Source of the DNA: Methylobacter sp.
GTDB taxonomy: Bacteria > Pseudomonadota > Gammaproteobacteria > Methylococcales > Methylomonadaceae
NCBI GenBank assembly: GCA_023229605.1
Contig: JALNYY010000003.1
Span: forward strand, 47,984 to 111,983
Length of the DNA: 64,000 nt
Direction of reading: 5' to 3'
Numbering within the stretch: the first letter of the stretch is position 1; every line of letters starts with the position of its first letter. The notes under the pieces are model-generated. The model was not told where the DNA came from, ran no database searches, and was given only the letters and a program-made list of their open reading frames with translations. This document shows positions 1 to 8,651 of the stretch, in pieces. A program made the position numbers and the translations under genes.

Positions 1-2
1 CC

Positions 3-1010
3 GTCCGAAACGGCGTCGCCAAGGACGGCAGGCGCTTGTATCCGGCAATGCCTTATCCGTCGTTCACGGCTGTTACGGATGACGATATTGCCGCGCTTTA
101 CGATTATTTCATGAATGAGGTGAAATCCGTCAATCATCAGCCGCCCGAAACGAAACTGCCTTTTCCTTTCAATATACGCTCGAGCCTGTTTTTCTGGGAT
201 GCGGCTTTCGTCAAACGCGAGCGCTATAAACCGCATATTGACCGTGACGCGCAATGGAACCGCGGCGCCTATCTGGTGCAGTCTCTGGGACATTGCGGCG
301 CCTGTCATACGCCTCGCGGCCTTGCCTTCCAGGAAGAGGCCTATTCGGAATCGTCGCCGATGTATTTAACAGGGGCTTTGGTGGACAATTGGTTTGCAGC
401 GAATCTTACCGGAGATGCAGCTTCCGGGTTGGGTCGGTGGTCTGAAGCGGACATCGCGGCATTTCTGGAAACAGGCCACGGAGGGCAGGTGGCGGCGTTC
501 GGCAGCATGACCGATGTTGTCGAAAACAGCGGCCAATATTTTCACAAAGACGATCTGAATGCGATCGCACATTACCTGAAATCCCTGCCCGCTTACGGCG
601 AAAAAGCCTTGTACAAACCGGACACGCCCGCCGTTGCCATGGCGTTGTCGGCAATGGTAACCGGCGAAGTGGAGCGTCCTGGCGCAGGCATTTACCAGTC
701 GTTCTGTGCGAAATGCCACCAAGTAACCGGAAATGGAGAGCCGGGTAAATTTCCGAAGCTTGCAGGAAATTCGATTGTTCTTTCCAAAAATGCCGCCTCG
801 CTGATCCATCTTCTGTTGCAAGGAAGCAAGACTGCGCAAACGAAAGAGGGAGCGGAGCCTCAGGAAATGCCGGGGTTTTCGGAAAAATTTTCCGACCGTC
901 AGGTCGCCGAGGTGCTCAGCTTTATTCGCAACAGCTGGGGCAATCAGGCGTCTCCGGTGACGACACGCCAAGCAGCAACGGTGCGGGGTGCGCTGCAAAA
1001 GAAACCGTAA
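3..1010 (+). CDS. Multi-haem cytochrome c, C-terminal part (alcohol/aldose dehydrogenase cytochrome subunit type)
   Basis: The reading frame is open to the left window edge, so the gene starts upstream; the first in-frame start-like codon (TTG at 36) is not convincing because the conserved cytochrome sequence already runs before it. Two CXXCH haem-binding motifs are visible: CGACH near base 294 and CAKCH near base 706. Members of the membrane-bound alcohol, aldehyde or gluconate dehydrogenase cytochrome subunit family normally carry three haems, so the first is presumably outside the window. Such proteins pass electrons from a periplasmic dehydrogenase to the quinone pool or a terminal oxidase. 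No dehydrogenase partner is visible here. Family assignment is fairly sure; the partner enzyme is unknown. Confidence 0.8.
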   Translation, partial: VRNGVAKDGRRLYPAMPYPSFTAVTDDDIAALYDYFMNEVKSVNHQPPETKLPFPFNIRSSLFFWDAAFVKRERYKPHIDRDAQWNRGAYLVQSLGHCGACHTPRGLAFQEEAYSESSPMYLTGALVDNWFAANLTGDAASGLGRWSEADIAAFLETGHGGQVAAFGSMTDVVENSGQYFHKDDLNAIAHYLKSLPAYGEKALYKPDTPAVAMALSAMVTGEVERPGAGIYQSFCAKCHQVTGNGEPGKFPKLAGNSIVLSKNAASLIHLLLQGSKTAQTKEGAEPQEMPGFSEKFSDRQVAEVLSFIRNSWGNQASPVTTRQAATVRGALQKKP

Positions 1011-1088
1011 TTTTGTTTATCCTGATAACGGCGATTGAACCAAGAAAGACACGAAATAAATCAATAAGCCCCGGGAAAAGGAATCGAT

Positions 1089-1850
1089 ATGCGAACTGGT
1101 ACAATACCCACCGGCCAATGGCTTAGGAAGCTTCAGGAAGAATATTCGATCATCATAAGGCAGAGCCTGTTCTTCAAGAAAGTGGCTAAGGCCTCTGTTC
1201 CGGCAGATTTCAAATGGGTCCGGCAGTTGTATTATTTATCCTGCGACTTCACTGCCGCAGTTGCCTTGCGCTACGGTAGCTGTCAAGACTCACGCTTTCG
1301 TAACGCTTTTGGCGAGCACGCTGCCGAGGAAGTGACGCATCCGTCGGATCTAGCCGAATGGATGCGTGAATTCGGCTTTCTGGCAGCCGATGAAGAGCCG
1401 ACCTCGGTGCCGCCCACACTGGAAACGCTGGCAATATGCGCGTATTTAATCCGCTCCGTTATCCGCGAACCGATAGCTCATCAAATCATAACAATTAATT
1501 TGATGTCTGAGAGCATCGCATACGATATGTTCTCGGCGGTAAACCCGAAACTGGCCGAACTGGGATTGACGCCCAAAGGATACTGGCAAGCCCATGCAAA
1601 AGCCGATATGAGGCATCAAGTGTTGGGCCTAGACCTGATTCCGCAATGCGATCCGGATTCGTCGACTGGCAGGGCATACATTCAGGCTGCGTGGGAAGCG
1701 GCCAGCCTTTTTAAACAACTGTTCGATTCATGGAGCGGTATTCCGGCAGAACAAAAATTTAAAATACCTGGCCGGCCGGCGTTACTATTAACCGATCAGC
1801 TTCAGAGGCCTGAGGAGGCCGGCAATGACGGCGATCTACAGCCTGAATAA
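1089..1850 (+). CDS. Haem-oxygenase-like / iron-containing redox enzyme family protein
   Basis: A 253-residue, mostly helical protein without signal peptide or membrane segment. The segment GEHAAEEVTHPSD and the later ADMRHQVLGLDLI place Glu and His residues as in the haem-oxygenase-like di-iron or TenA-like fold, where they bind metal. The ATG at 1089 follows an AAAAGGA ribosome-binding site. The 3' end overlaps the convergent CtaG gene by 15 bases. It lies between a cytochrome c and a SCO-CtaG pair, which fits a redox or metal-cofactor setting, but the substrate cannot be told from sequence. The fold assignment is moderate and the reaction is unknown. Confidence 0.5.
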   Translation: MRTGTIPTGQWLRKLQEEYSIIIRQSLFFKKVAKASVPADFKWVRQLYYLSCDFTAAVALRYGSCQDSRFRNAFGEHAAEEVTHPSDLAEWMREFGFLAADEEPTSVPPTLETLAICAYLIRSVIREPIAHQIITINLMSESIAYDMFSAVNPKLAELGLTPKGYWQAHAKADMRHQVLGLDLIPQCDPDSSTGRAYIQAAWEAASLFKQLFDSWSGIPAEQKFKIPGRPALLLTDQLQRPEEAGNDGDLQPE

Positions 1851-2657
1851 TACCGTGCTTTGAGTGTCGCCCTGATTGGGTTGCCGCAGTTCCTTGCGAA
1901 TCACGATCAATACGCCGATTACGCTCATCATTGCACCTTGAGTCCAGAGAATCAATCCGCCGATCTGCTGGTCTGTTATAGAGCTGATGCCGGTGAATGC
2001 CCGTCCGCAGAGGCTGTAAACCGGGTACAGCTCATGCGGCGTGAAAAAAATTAATGCGCCGATCAGTATTTGCGGCGGAACCACGACAAGCATCATCGCG
2101 ATGCGGCTGCCGGGAGACCGCATGGAATGCGAATTCAGCGCAATCCCCCAAAACATCAGGCCGTTTAAAGCCATGCTCCAGTTCATCAGGCGATAGATGC
2201 GCCAGTCGAGCATTGCGATAAAATGGACAGGCGGCAGCAACCAAAAAACAATCAACCCTACGAACATTATGACTGCGCAGACAGGATGGAATAATGCATT
2301 GACCGGGTATCGCACGGGCGGCCATCCTGAAATCTTTCGGATCAATTGCTTTCCTGCCATAGGACAACCTGCCGACAACGCATCTTTAGGACATGCCAGT
2401 ACGATGAAAAACGGTCCCAGATGATGAAGGACGAGACTCTGGAGTTGATGAACGAAGAACGCATGCTCAGCGTAATATTCGACTTGAGTTTGAGTGACGG
2501 CATACAGGGATAGCAAACCCGCCCCAAAGTATAGTTTTTGCCGAAAGAGGAGCCGGCATCTCAAACAGCCTCTGATAAAAATTATGGCTGTAATGGCTAT
2601 TACGGCGATAATGGCAAAGGATGCCTCCCACGGGATAAGCCATTGCAGCGGGTTCAT
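1836..2657 (-). CDS. ctaG: Cytochrome c oxidase assembly factor, caa3-type CtaG family
   Basis: A 273-residue polytopic membrane protein with about seven hydrophobic helices. It has the family features: a HHLGP motif after the second helix and His residues in FFVHQL and AEHAF. Proteins of this CtaG family help place copper in haem-copper oxidases. The start codon follows directly on the stop codon of the upstream SCO gene (TAA then ATG), so the two are translationally coupled and probably work on the same copper-delivery task. No oxidase structural gene lies in the window, so the target oxidase must be elsewhere. The 3' end overlaps the convergent haem-oxygenase-like gene by 15 bases. Confidence 0.75.
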   Translation of the reverse strand: MNPLQWLIPWEASFAIIAVIAITAIIFIRGCLRCRLLFRQKLYFGAGLLSLYAVTQTQVEYYAEHAFFVHQLQSLVLHHLGPFFIVLACPKDALSAGCPMAGKQLIRKISGWPPVRYPVNALFHPVCAVIMFVGLIVFWLLPPVHFIAMLDWRIYRLMNWSMALNGLMFWGIALNSHSMRSPGSRIAMMLVVVPPQILIGALIFFTPHELYPVYSLCGRAFTGISSITDQQIGGLILWTQGAMMSVIGVLIVIRKELRQPNQGDTQSTVLFRL

Positions 2658-3266
2658 TTATCTTGGATCCAGCAGGAGCAGCAAGTCGTTCGCTACCGTT
2701 TCAACCGGGTCATCAGGCGTTACCAGCAGACGCGCATGACCTTGCGGATCGAAAATATAAATTGCAGCGCTGTGGGTAATCTCGTCGGAATCCGGATTTT
2801 TAGGGCGGTAAGCTGCCCGATAACGTTTTGCAATATCTGCGATTTCACCTTCGTCCCCCGTCAAGCCAACTACATGTCCGGTACCGAATGCCGTCACATA
2901 TCGATGTAAAACTTCAGGAGTATCGTGGCCGGGATCCAGAGTGACAAATAGAATACGGGCGCGGTTCGCAGTGTCTCCCAAACGCCGCATTATTTTTTCC
3001 AAACGGAACATAGTGCTTGGACACTCTGCCTGACAGTTTGTGAAACCGAAAAACAACATGACCAGGTAGCCTTGATAGGTTTGATCTGTTACGGATTGCC
3101 CCGTGTCAGACCGCAGTGAGAAACTTAAGTCCGGCAAATGGCCGGTAATTTCATGCAGTTGCCACTGTTTTTCCGGACTGCAGCCGTTCAATGCCAACAT
3201 CAGCGCTACGTAAAGAATATACCGGCCAAATTTCAGGCCACGTGTTTCACTTAATCCGTTGTGCAT
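2658..3266 (-). CDS. SCO1/SenC/PrrC family copper chaperone lipoprotein
   Basis: A thioredoxin-fold protein of 202 residues that delivers copper to the CuA site of cytochrome oxidase or acts as a thiol reductase. The copper-binding CxxxC motif is present (Cys78 and Cys82 in FTNCQAECP), as is the downstream His in DEITHSAAIYIF. The N-terminus has a lipoprotein signal with lipobox LNGC (Cys29), predicting a membrane-anchored periplasmic protein. It abuts the CtaG gene, forming a two-gene assembly operon. The start may be a little downstream of the ATG given, because the signal peptide is long at the N-terminal side. Confidence 0.85.
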   Translation of the reverse strand: MHNGLSETRGLKFGRYILYVALMLALNGCSPEKQWQLHEITGHLPDLSFSLRSDTGQSVTDQTYQGYLVMLFFGFTNCQAECPSTMFRLEKIMRRLGDTANRARILFVTLDPGHDTPEVLHRYVTAFGTGHVVGLTGDEGEIADIAKRYRAAYRPKNPDSDEITHSAAIYIFDPQGHARLLVTPDDPVETVANDLLLLLDPR

Positions 3267-3302
3267 TTGAAATGCGGATTAAATTCTGAGAGCCGGCATT
3301 AG

Positions 3303-3716
3303 TTATGACGTAAAGCGACTGACATTAAAATCCTCGATGGCCTGACGGATTTCTTCTTGGGTATTCATCAAACGGCCCGTAACCGGCTTCGGCTCACCGT
3401 TCCTAACCAGCAGGGCGGCGTCTTTGAGGGCGGCCAAGCTAACAGTTTTGCCATTGCGTTCATTACCGGCGGTATCATGGTGTTCGACTTCGCCTTGATA
3501 AAGAAGGGTAACAGTTTCAAAGCCGCGATGCGGATGCATGCCCACGCCTTTGGGTTTCGATGCCGCAGGAAACTCGGAGGGGCCTGCATAATCCAGCATC
3601 AAAAACGGACTCACCTCGGCATCCGGGGTGTTATAGGAAAACATAGTGCGTACCGGGAAACCGTCTCCTACCCAGTGAGACTCATCGGTGCGGGTGATCC
3701 GGTGTAGCTGTTTCAT
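3303..3716 (-). pseudogene. Pirin family protein with internal deletion (137 aa)
   Basis: The first about 90 residues match the N-terminal cupin of pirins: VGDGFPVRTMF, the FLMLDYAGP segment and the metal-binding MHPHRGFETVT motif. The last about 45 residues (LVRNGEPKPV then MNTQEEIRQAIEDF) match the extreme C-terminus of pirins. Normal pirins are about 280-290 residues, so roughly half of the protein, including the rest of the metal site and most of the second cupin, is missing while the frame is kept. This is either a remnant of an in-frame deletion or a reduced single-cupin protein. Pirins are quercetinase-like non-haem iron cupins; activity is unlikely without the missing ligands. Confidence 0.65.
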
Positions 3717-3909
3717 GGTTTGTCCTTTGGCCTAAGGCGCTTGCTTTAAGCAAAACTACCGGCAAGGGCGGAATAAAATGTAACGAATCAAACTTGTCGG
3801 TAATCTGACCATCCGATAAAAGTGCAGGGGGGGTATGGAAGATTCTTTATTGGTTATCAAGGCAACACTATCTTAGTCTATCCATGCGCCAGGATCGGCG
3901 TCGTGCATT

Positions 3910-4425
3910 TTATTCGGCGGGCGACGCATGGTGCTGAGTATGCCCAGGTAATTCCTCGTTGCCGTGTTCGACCTTCTGGGCGTTAAACCATTCATGGATC
4001 GCTTCGACGTACTGGGGCCATTCGCTAGAATAATGAATCTGCGCACCGTCCGGTAAGGTTTTATATTCATATCTTATGTCGTCGGTTTCCGCTTTTTTTA
4101 ACTGGGCGAGACCCGGCATGTTGGGGCCGTGTATGCGTTCAGTCGCGGAAAAGTCGCCTTTTCGGAATTCATCGGCAATTTTATGCAAATGCTCCTGGAT
4201 CAATTTTATTTGCCGGGTATTGCCTGCCGATTTGGCGACAACATGCTGGATGCCGCCGTGAACGGTTTCGGTAAACGTTTCTGTGGTTTGATCTAAAGCG
4301 AACGGCACTACTTGCTGCATGCGTTGATACACTTCAGCATTTGGCGCGGCGCCGGTTTTTTCAAGAGCCGATGCCGTCATAGAAAACAGCAAAAGCCCAG
4401 CCGCTATTACTAGGTGATTATTCAT
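3910..4425 (-). CDS. Hypothetical exported protein
   Basis: A 171-residue protein with a clear cleavable signal peptide (hydrophobic stretch then TASA before LEK) and therefore likely periplasmic. The mature part is helical and charged, with the segment QIKLIQEHLHKIADEFRKGDFS and a His-rich tail. There is no CXXCH or other cofactor motif. I do not recognise a characterised family. It stands alone between the pirin remnant and the ClC gene, both on the same strand, with more than 100 bases on either side. Confidence 0.6.
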   Translation of the reverse strand: MNNHLVIAAGLLLFSMTASALEKTGAAPNAEVYQRMQQVVPFALDQTTETFTETVHGGIQHVVAKSAGNTRQIKLIQEHLHKIADEFRKGDFSATERIHGPNMPGLAQLKKAETDDIRYEYKTLPDGAQIHYSSEWPQYVEAIHEWFNAQKVEHGNEELPGHTQHHASPAE

Positions 4426-4543
4426 GATTTATCCCTCGTTCACTTAAGACCAAATGAGAACCGCCAAAGACTCATGTGAAGTATCTTTTGTTTGCGAACC
4501 ATAATAAATCCGTATGATTACTTACAAGGCCTAAAAATTAAGG

Positions 4544-5881
4544 TTAATTCTCTTGAATTGTTTTTTCCAATAAAGCATCGTAAACAGGGCGGACTTCAAA
4601 CCAATCGGCGATGAAGTGAGCCGAAAAACATGCCACAAACAATGGCAATATCAACGTGTAGTTTCCGGTCATTTCAATGATCAACACGATGCCTGTTAAG
4701 GGAGCCTGCACCACGCCGGTAAAGAAGGAGGCCATCCCAACAACGGCAAACAATTTCGGGTCGACGTTCAACTCGGGAAACAGTAATTGGACAATGCAGC
4801 CTAATCCCAATCCCAGCAAGGCGCCGAGAACCAAGACAGGCATGAAGATTCCTCCCGAGGCGCCGTAACTGGAACTGCCTATCGTCAGCATAAACCGGAT
4901 TATAAAGAACAGCATGACGGTCTGCAGAGTGAACACCTTGCCTTCTATAATACCGCTGATGAAATCCTGTCCGCCTCCCAATAACTCCGGCGTCTGCCAA
5001 CCGACAATAACGATTGAAGCCGCTAGAAAAAACCACCAGATAAATCTTGACCGGAGAGGCAGGCTGATCAATGCTTGAGCTTTGAGTAAAGTCAGGTTAA
5101 ATAAACAGCCCAAGACGGCCGACAGAATTCCCAGCGGCAAGAATGCAACCAATAAATTCAATGGCGGGGCTCCGGCAAGGGCCAGATGAAAAGTAGGGTA
5201 CTGTCCAAGCACCGCACGACATACCATATCGGCGGTAAGACAAGCAACGGCGGTGGCAAAGAACTCAAACGACGCGCATCGCGAGTCCAGTTCCTCAAGG
5301 GCAAACACCAGTCCGGCCAAAGGAGAGTTGAATGCTGCGCTCAACCCGGCGCCGCCGCCCGCCGCCACCAGTACCGAACGGTCATTAAAGGTTTTGGTAG
5401 GCCCTAAATTCGTTATTCCTTGTCCGATTGCACCACCCATATGCACAGTAGGTCCCTCGCGGCCGATCATTAGCCCGGCACTACCCGCGACGAGTGTACT
5501 TATAAACTTGACCACCAGCACACGTAACCAGCGAAAGGAACGGCGTCCCTGGAGTACGGCCTTTAAATGCGGAATGCCGCTACCGGATGCCTCTGGTGCA
5601 AAACGGCTGACCAGCCCGGCGGAGAGGACTATTGCCGCCATAGTCAAACCCATCATGATCCAGGGTCCAAAGTCCGTTTGTTGATGGGCCGAGTCGATCA
5701 TCCGGTTTCTAAGCGCGTCTGCGTAATTCAGGGAAAGATGGAATCCGACCGAGACAACGCCCGTTATCAACCCCAGTAAAATGGATGGCGCTATCAATTG
5801 GTGACGTCGCCGGTTCAAGAGCTCGGATCGGTCCTCGTGTTGGCTTGTAATCTCATCCTTTTTGATAATCCACATCCTCAA
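4544..5881 (-). CDS. clcA: ClC-family H+/Cl- exchanger
   Basis: A 445-residue polytopic inner-membrane protein with all ClC signature motifs: GSGIP (residues 100-104), GREGP (140-144, with the gating glutamate Glu142), GGIFMP, and the C-terminal Tyr in RPVYDALLE that helps form the central anion site. The proton glutamate is kept in VFALEEL, which indicates an exchanger like E. coli ClcA rather than a channel. There is no C-terminal CBS domain. ClcA-type exchangers move two chloride ions against one proton and protect against acid shock or adjust charge. It sits among other ion transporters (a CPA2 antiporter next upstream). Confidence 0.88.
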   Translation of the reverse strand: MRMWIIKKDEITSQHEDRSELLNRRRHQLIAPSILLGLITGVVSVGFHLSLNYADALRNRMIDSAHQQTDFGPWIMMGLTMAAIVLSAGLVSRFAPEASGSGIPHLKAVLQGRRSFRWLRVLVVKFISTLVAGSAGLMIGREGPTVHMGGAIGQGITNLGPTKTFNDRSVLVAAGGGAGLSAAFNSPLAGLVFALEELDSRCASFEFFATAVACLTADMVCRAVLGQYPTFHLALAGAPPLNLLVAFLPLGILSAVLGCLFNLTLLKAQALISLPLRSRFIWWFFLAASIVIVGWQTPELLGGGQDFISGIIEGKVFTLQTVMLFFIIRFMLTIGSSSYGASGGIFMPVLVLGALLGLGLGCIVQLLFPELNVDPKLFAVVGMASFFTGVVQAPLTGIVLIIEMTGNYTLILPLFVACFSAHFIADWFEVRPVYDALLEKTIQEN

Positions 5882-6060
5882 TAATAAATTCTAATAAACG
5901 ATATTCTAAATCTACGCACGTTAAATCACGCCCTCTTAGAATCAGCCTTAAATTCGAAGCCGCAAGCGCGTCACCGTTCTAAAAAAATGGATGAGGAGCC
6001 GGCTTCTTGTTGCAACAGCTTGTACGGAAGCTTCAACGGGTAGAGCTACAGTAAGACACA

Positions 6061-6084
6061 GTTCGGCAGGCTTACCACGAACGG
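6061..6084. repeat. Short dispersed repeat (GTTCGgCAGGCTtACCACGAACGG type)
   Basis: A 24-base element in the gap between the CPA2 and ClC genes resembles the dispersed motif GTTCGACAGGCTCACCACG followed by AACGG that is scattered between genes in many proteobacteria. A longer relative occurs at about 59319-59390. The rest of the 246-base gap shows no gene or strong terminator. Confidence 0.4.
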
Positions 6085-6127
6085 AAAAATAGACAGCAAT
6101 AGCCATGGCTTGAAAATGCTGTAAGTC

Positions 6128-7306
6128 TTACCAGGGTAAAACGAATTTTCCGCGTAATTTTACGGCCAGGACCGGAAATAACAAGACCGAAACCATGCCG
6201 GCGCTCACCAGTATGGACGCTCTGTCCGGCGGCATAAGTCCTGAGGAAACGCCGATTTCGCTGATAATGACAATCAGCGGTAGGCCTGTGGCTGAATAAA
6301 ATGCGAAAGGTATCTTTTCTTCGGGAAGCAGTTCTTTATGGTACAAAAACAACGGAACGCCTCGAATTAAGACCAGCAAACAGGATAACAGCGCCACTTG
6401 TATCGGAGCCAGTGGGCTGGACCATAAGGCGCTGACTTCAAACTTCATGCCTGCGACGATAAAGAAGATGGGTATCAAAAAGCCATAGCCGATCGCATCC
6501 AGCTTATGCCGCAATAATTCCCCTTCATTATTTCCTTTAATGGCGAGTCCGACCACCATGCCCGCAGTAAATGCGCCCATCACGATATTCAGGCCGAATT
6601 TAGCGGCAAGCGTGACTAACAGAACTTGCAGCAGGATACACATTCTCACTGGAAGCTGGCCGCTGCTCTGCATGGTGTGCGCCAGCTTTTCGATCAATGG
6701 CGATGACCGCATATGCAGGGCGATATTGGCCACGACCAGGGCAACGATAATAAAAGTCACTATGAACAACGTGTGCAGGAACGTGTCATGAGTAGGAATC
6801 AGCAACAGCGAAATAATCACCAGGGGGGCGAACTCGCCGACAGCGGCTGTTGCCACCAGATATTTCCCGAAATCGGTGTTCAGTTCCCCGCGGTCACGAA
6901 GAATGGGCGCCAGTACACCCAAAGCGGTGGTGGATAAGGCTGTTGCGGCTAATATTACCGGAGTCTGGATCAGCCCGATGGCGTCGAAAAAGAGCATGCA
7001 AACCATCGCTAATAAGAACGAAATAAACCATCCGCCTACCGCCAATGACAAGGGTCTGCCGCGAATCCTGTCGAAATCGATCTCAAGTCCCACCAAAAAG
7101 ATCAAAAAAGTCAATCCAAGATTGCCCAGCGTACCGATCATGCCATCCGGGCTGCCAAGATCGAACACATGAGGGCCTATCAGTATCCCCAAAACAATCT
7201 CAAGAGCCACGACGGGTAAGCGGAAGTTGCTGGGCAACTCGGCAATTAGCGGCGCCAGCATCGCAACGAATGCAATCAGCAAAAGTTCAGAAGGATAAGC
7301 TTCCAT
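6128..7306 (-). CDS. Cation:proton antiporter, CPA2 (KefB/Na+-H+ exchanger) membrane domain
   Basis: A 392-residue protein with about 11-12 hydrophobic helices. The family features are visible: GPHVFDLG near residue 45, the LIFLVGLEIDFDRIR segment typical of Kef/NapA-type antiporters, and FIPIFFIVAGMKFE-like sequence near residue 270. It is the membrane domain only, without the RCK/KTN nucleotide-binding domain of KefB/KefC, so gating by NAD or glutathione is not expected from this chain. The ion (K+ or Na+) cannot be decided. Its neighbours (ClC, DabAB and later NhaD) suggest strong demand for ion and pH control. Confidence 0.8.
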   Translation of the reverse strand: MEAYPSELLLIAFVAMLAPLIAELPSNFRLPVVALEIVLGILIGPHVFDLGSPDGMIGTLGNLGLTFLIFLVGLEIDFDRIRGRPLSLAVGGWFISFLLAMVCMLFFDAIGLIQTPVILAATALSTTALGVLAPILRDRGELNTDFGKYLVATAAVGEFAPLVIISLLLIPTHDTFLHTLFIVTFIIVALVVANIALHMRSSPLIEKLAHTMQSSGQLPVRMCILLQVLLVTLAAKFGLNIVMGAFTAGMVVGLAIKGNNEGELLRHKLDAIGYGFLIPIFFIVAGMKFEVSALWSSPLAPIQVALLSCLLVLIRGVPLFLYHKELLPEEKIPFAFYSATGLPLIVIISEIGVSSGLMPPDRASILVSAGMVSVLLFPVLAVKLRGKFVLPW

Positions 7307-7476
7307 AAGTCGAGTCCGTAGTGGGTGGAATTAAATTTAAGGGCTCCGAGTGTAAATGAGTTAACAATCGCAGGCCACAGTTTTTCCGCTTTTTCCATGT
7401 GTAAACCGGAAGGGGCTCTTCGATTTAAGGGGAGTGCAAGCCGATAATGCTTACACTCTAGCGGCCAACTAAAATT

Positions 7477-7757
7477 TATAACTGATGTTACGCACGGATG
7501 GTATTTCTCCTGTTTGTCGCGCCGAGCACCGGAGCTTTTATCGAGAACAGCCCGGTTAGGGGCGCGGCAGGGATGCCGCGCGTCAGCAGAGGGGCAGGAG
7601 CCCTTCTGCTGACCCTCGATAAAAGCGAGGAGCACAGGAAATAAGCGGCAACCGGGTCGCCTTCGGGTGCGACAACCCGATTCAATCAAGTGTCGCGCTA
7701 GCGACTCCTTAATGTTCATACGCTCGAAACTCGACTAACTGCGTAACATCAGTTATA
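7477..7757. mobile_element. MITE-like 281-bp element with 18-bp perfect terminal inverted repeats
   Basis: The left end TATAACTGATGTTACGCA (7477-7494) is the exact reverse complement of the right end TGCGTAACATCAGTTATA (7740-7757). The outer TA of each end could be a TA target duplication, as made by IS630/Tc1-type transposases. The interior is highly palindromic: an 8-bp perfect stem (GCGCGGCA/TGCCGCGC), a 14-bp stem with one G-T pair around AGGA (GTCAGCAGAGGGGC/GCCCTTCTGCTGAC), and an 11-bp pair CTTTTATCGAG/CTCGATAAAAG enclosing them. No coding capacity is supported. The right end lies two bases from the stop codon of the DUF2490 gene. Confidence 0.75.
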
Positions 7758-7759
7758 TA

Positions 7760-8485
7760 TCAATAATTTAATAGGAAGTTCACGGTCAACATATTGCGAT
7801 TATAATCCGGGCTATTAGGCGCTGCATTATGCAGACGCCAATTCATATATCCGAAATCAGTATGAAGATTCTTGGTGAAATTCCAACCTACCCCAACGAA
7901 TCCTCTATTCTGATCAAATCCTTGAGCCGCCCACTGTGTCTCATTCATGTTAGTGAACACCTCGTCCCATGCCACTAAACTCAAGCGTGGTTCGAATTTA
8001 AGAGGATGGACAAAGCGGAATAATTGGCGATAACGAAAACTGGTTCCCGAATAGCCGTTCCCAGCAGTAGAAAGCATACGGCCTTCAAACATTGTTCTGG
8101 CCGTAAAAGTACCAAAACCGGTATCAGTTACGTAGGTTACGGCAGGGAAAACATCATGTTCATCGGTATCCGGTTTATTTTTTAAGCGATTAGGGTTCCA
8201 TGTATACCCGCCCCACATGGTGATTTTAGGTGTAATCGCATAACCGATGGCAGCCCTGGCCAAACCTGAAGAAATTGAATCCAATTGATCGAAAACACGC
8301 ATTTGGCCTTCCACCCACCAACGCAGTTTTTTTAATTCGGGCTTATCTTTATTTACGAAACCGAAATTGCCTTGAGCGACATCCTGGTTCCAAAAGCCGA
8401 AACTATCAGTATTAGCAGCATAGGATAGTCTTGCATTGAGTAAAAATATGATAAAAATAATAGCCCATGAAAATTTAAAGCGCAT
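7760..8485 (-). CDS. DUF2490 family outer-membrane beta-barrel protein
   Basis: A 241-residue exported protein: signal peptide ending near SYAA, then alternating aromatic and polar beta strands (for example WWVEGQMRVFDQ, YTWNPNR and FRYRQLFRFVHP) and a C-terminal aromatic residue (LLNY), which is the usual outer-membrane insertion signal. The pattern matches DUF2490 proteins, whose function is not known. The stop codon is followed after two bases by the MITE-like element, which may have replaced its own terminator. Upstream there is a 166-base gap to the dabB gene end on the same strand. Confidence 0.7.
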   Translation of the reverse strand: MRFKFSWAIIFIIFLLNARLSYAANTDSFGFWNQDVAQGNFGFVNKDKPELKKLRWWVEGQMRVFDQLDSISSGLARAAIGYAITPKITMWGGYTWNPNRLKNKPDTDEHDVFPAVTYVTDTGFGTFTARTMFEGRMLSTAGNGYSGTSFRYRQLFRFVHPLKFEPRLSLVAWDEVFTNMNETQWAAQGFDQNRGFVGVGWNFTKNLHTDFGYMNWRLHNAAPNSPDYNRNMLTVNFLLNY

Positions 8486-8651
8486 TGTTGATCCCCTGAG
8501 AGTCTAAAAAATAGTTTTGCAAAAAGTACCACACATAATGAATAAGACACTTAAATATCATTGATATTGACAGGAAAGTGATTGTTTAACTGTGGTTTAA
8601 GATTTTTTTCAGTTAAACGAAATATACATGGTGTTAATTAAAGAATGGAGA

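Noticed and set aside
366..998. 210-codon minus-strand frame opposite the cytochrome c gene
   Set aside because: The plus strand encodes clear CXXCH motifs; the antisense product is Arg/Cys-rich and without family features.
7276..7719. 147-codon minus-strand frame over the MITE-like element
   Set aside because: It reads through hairpins of a non-coding repeat and has no recognisable protein features.
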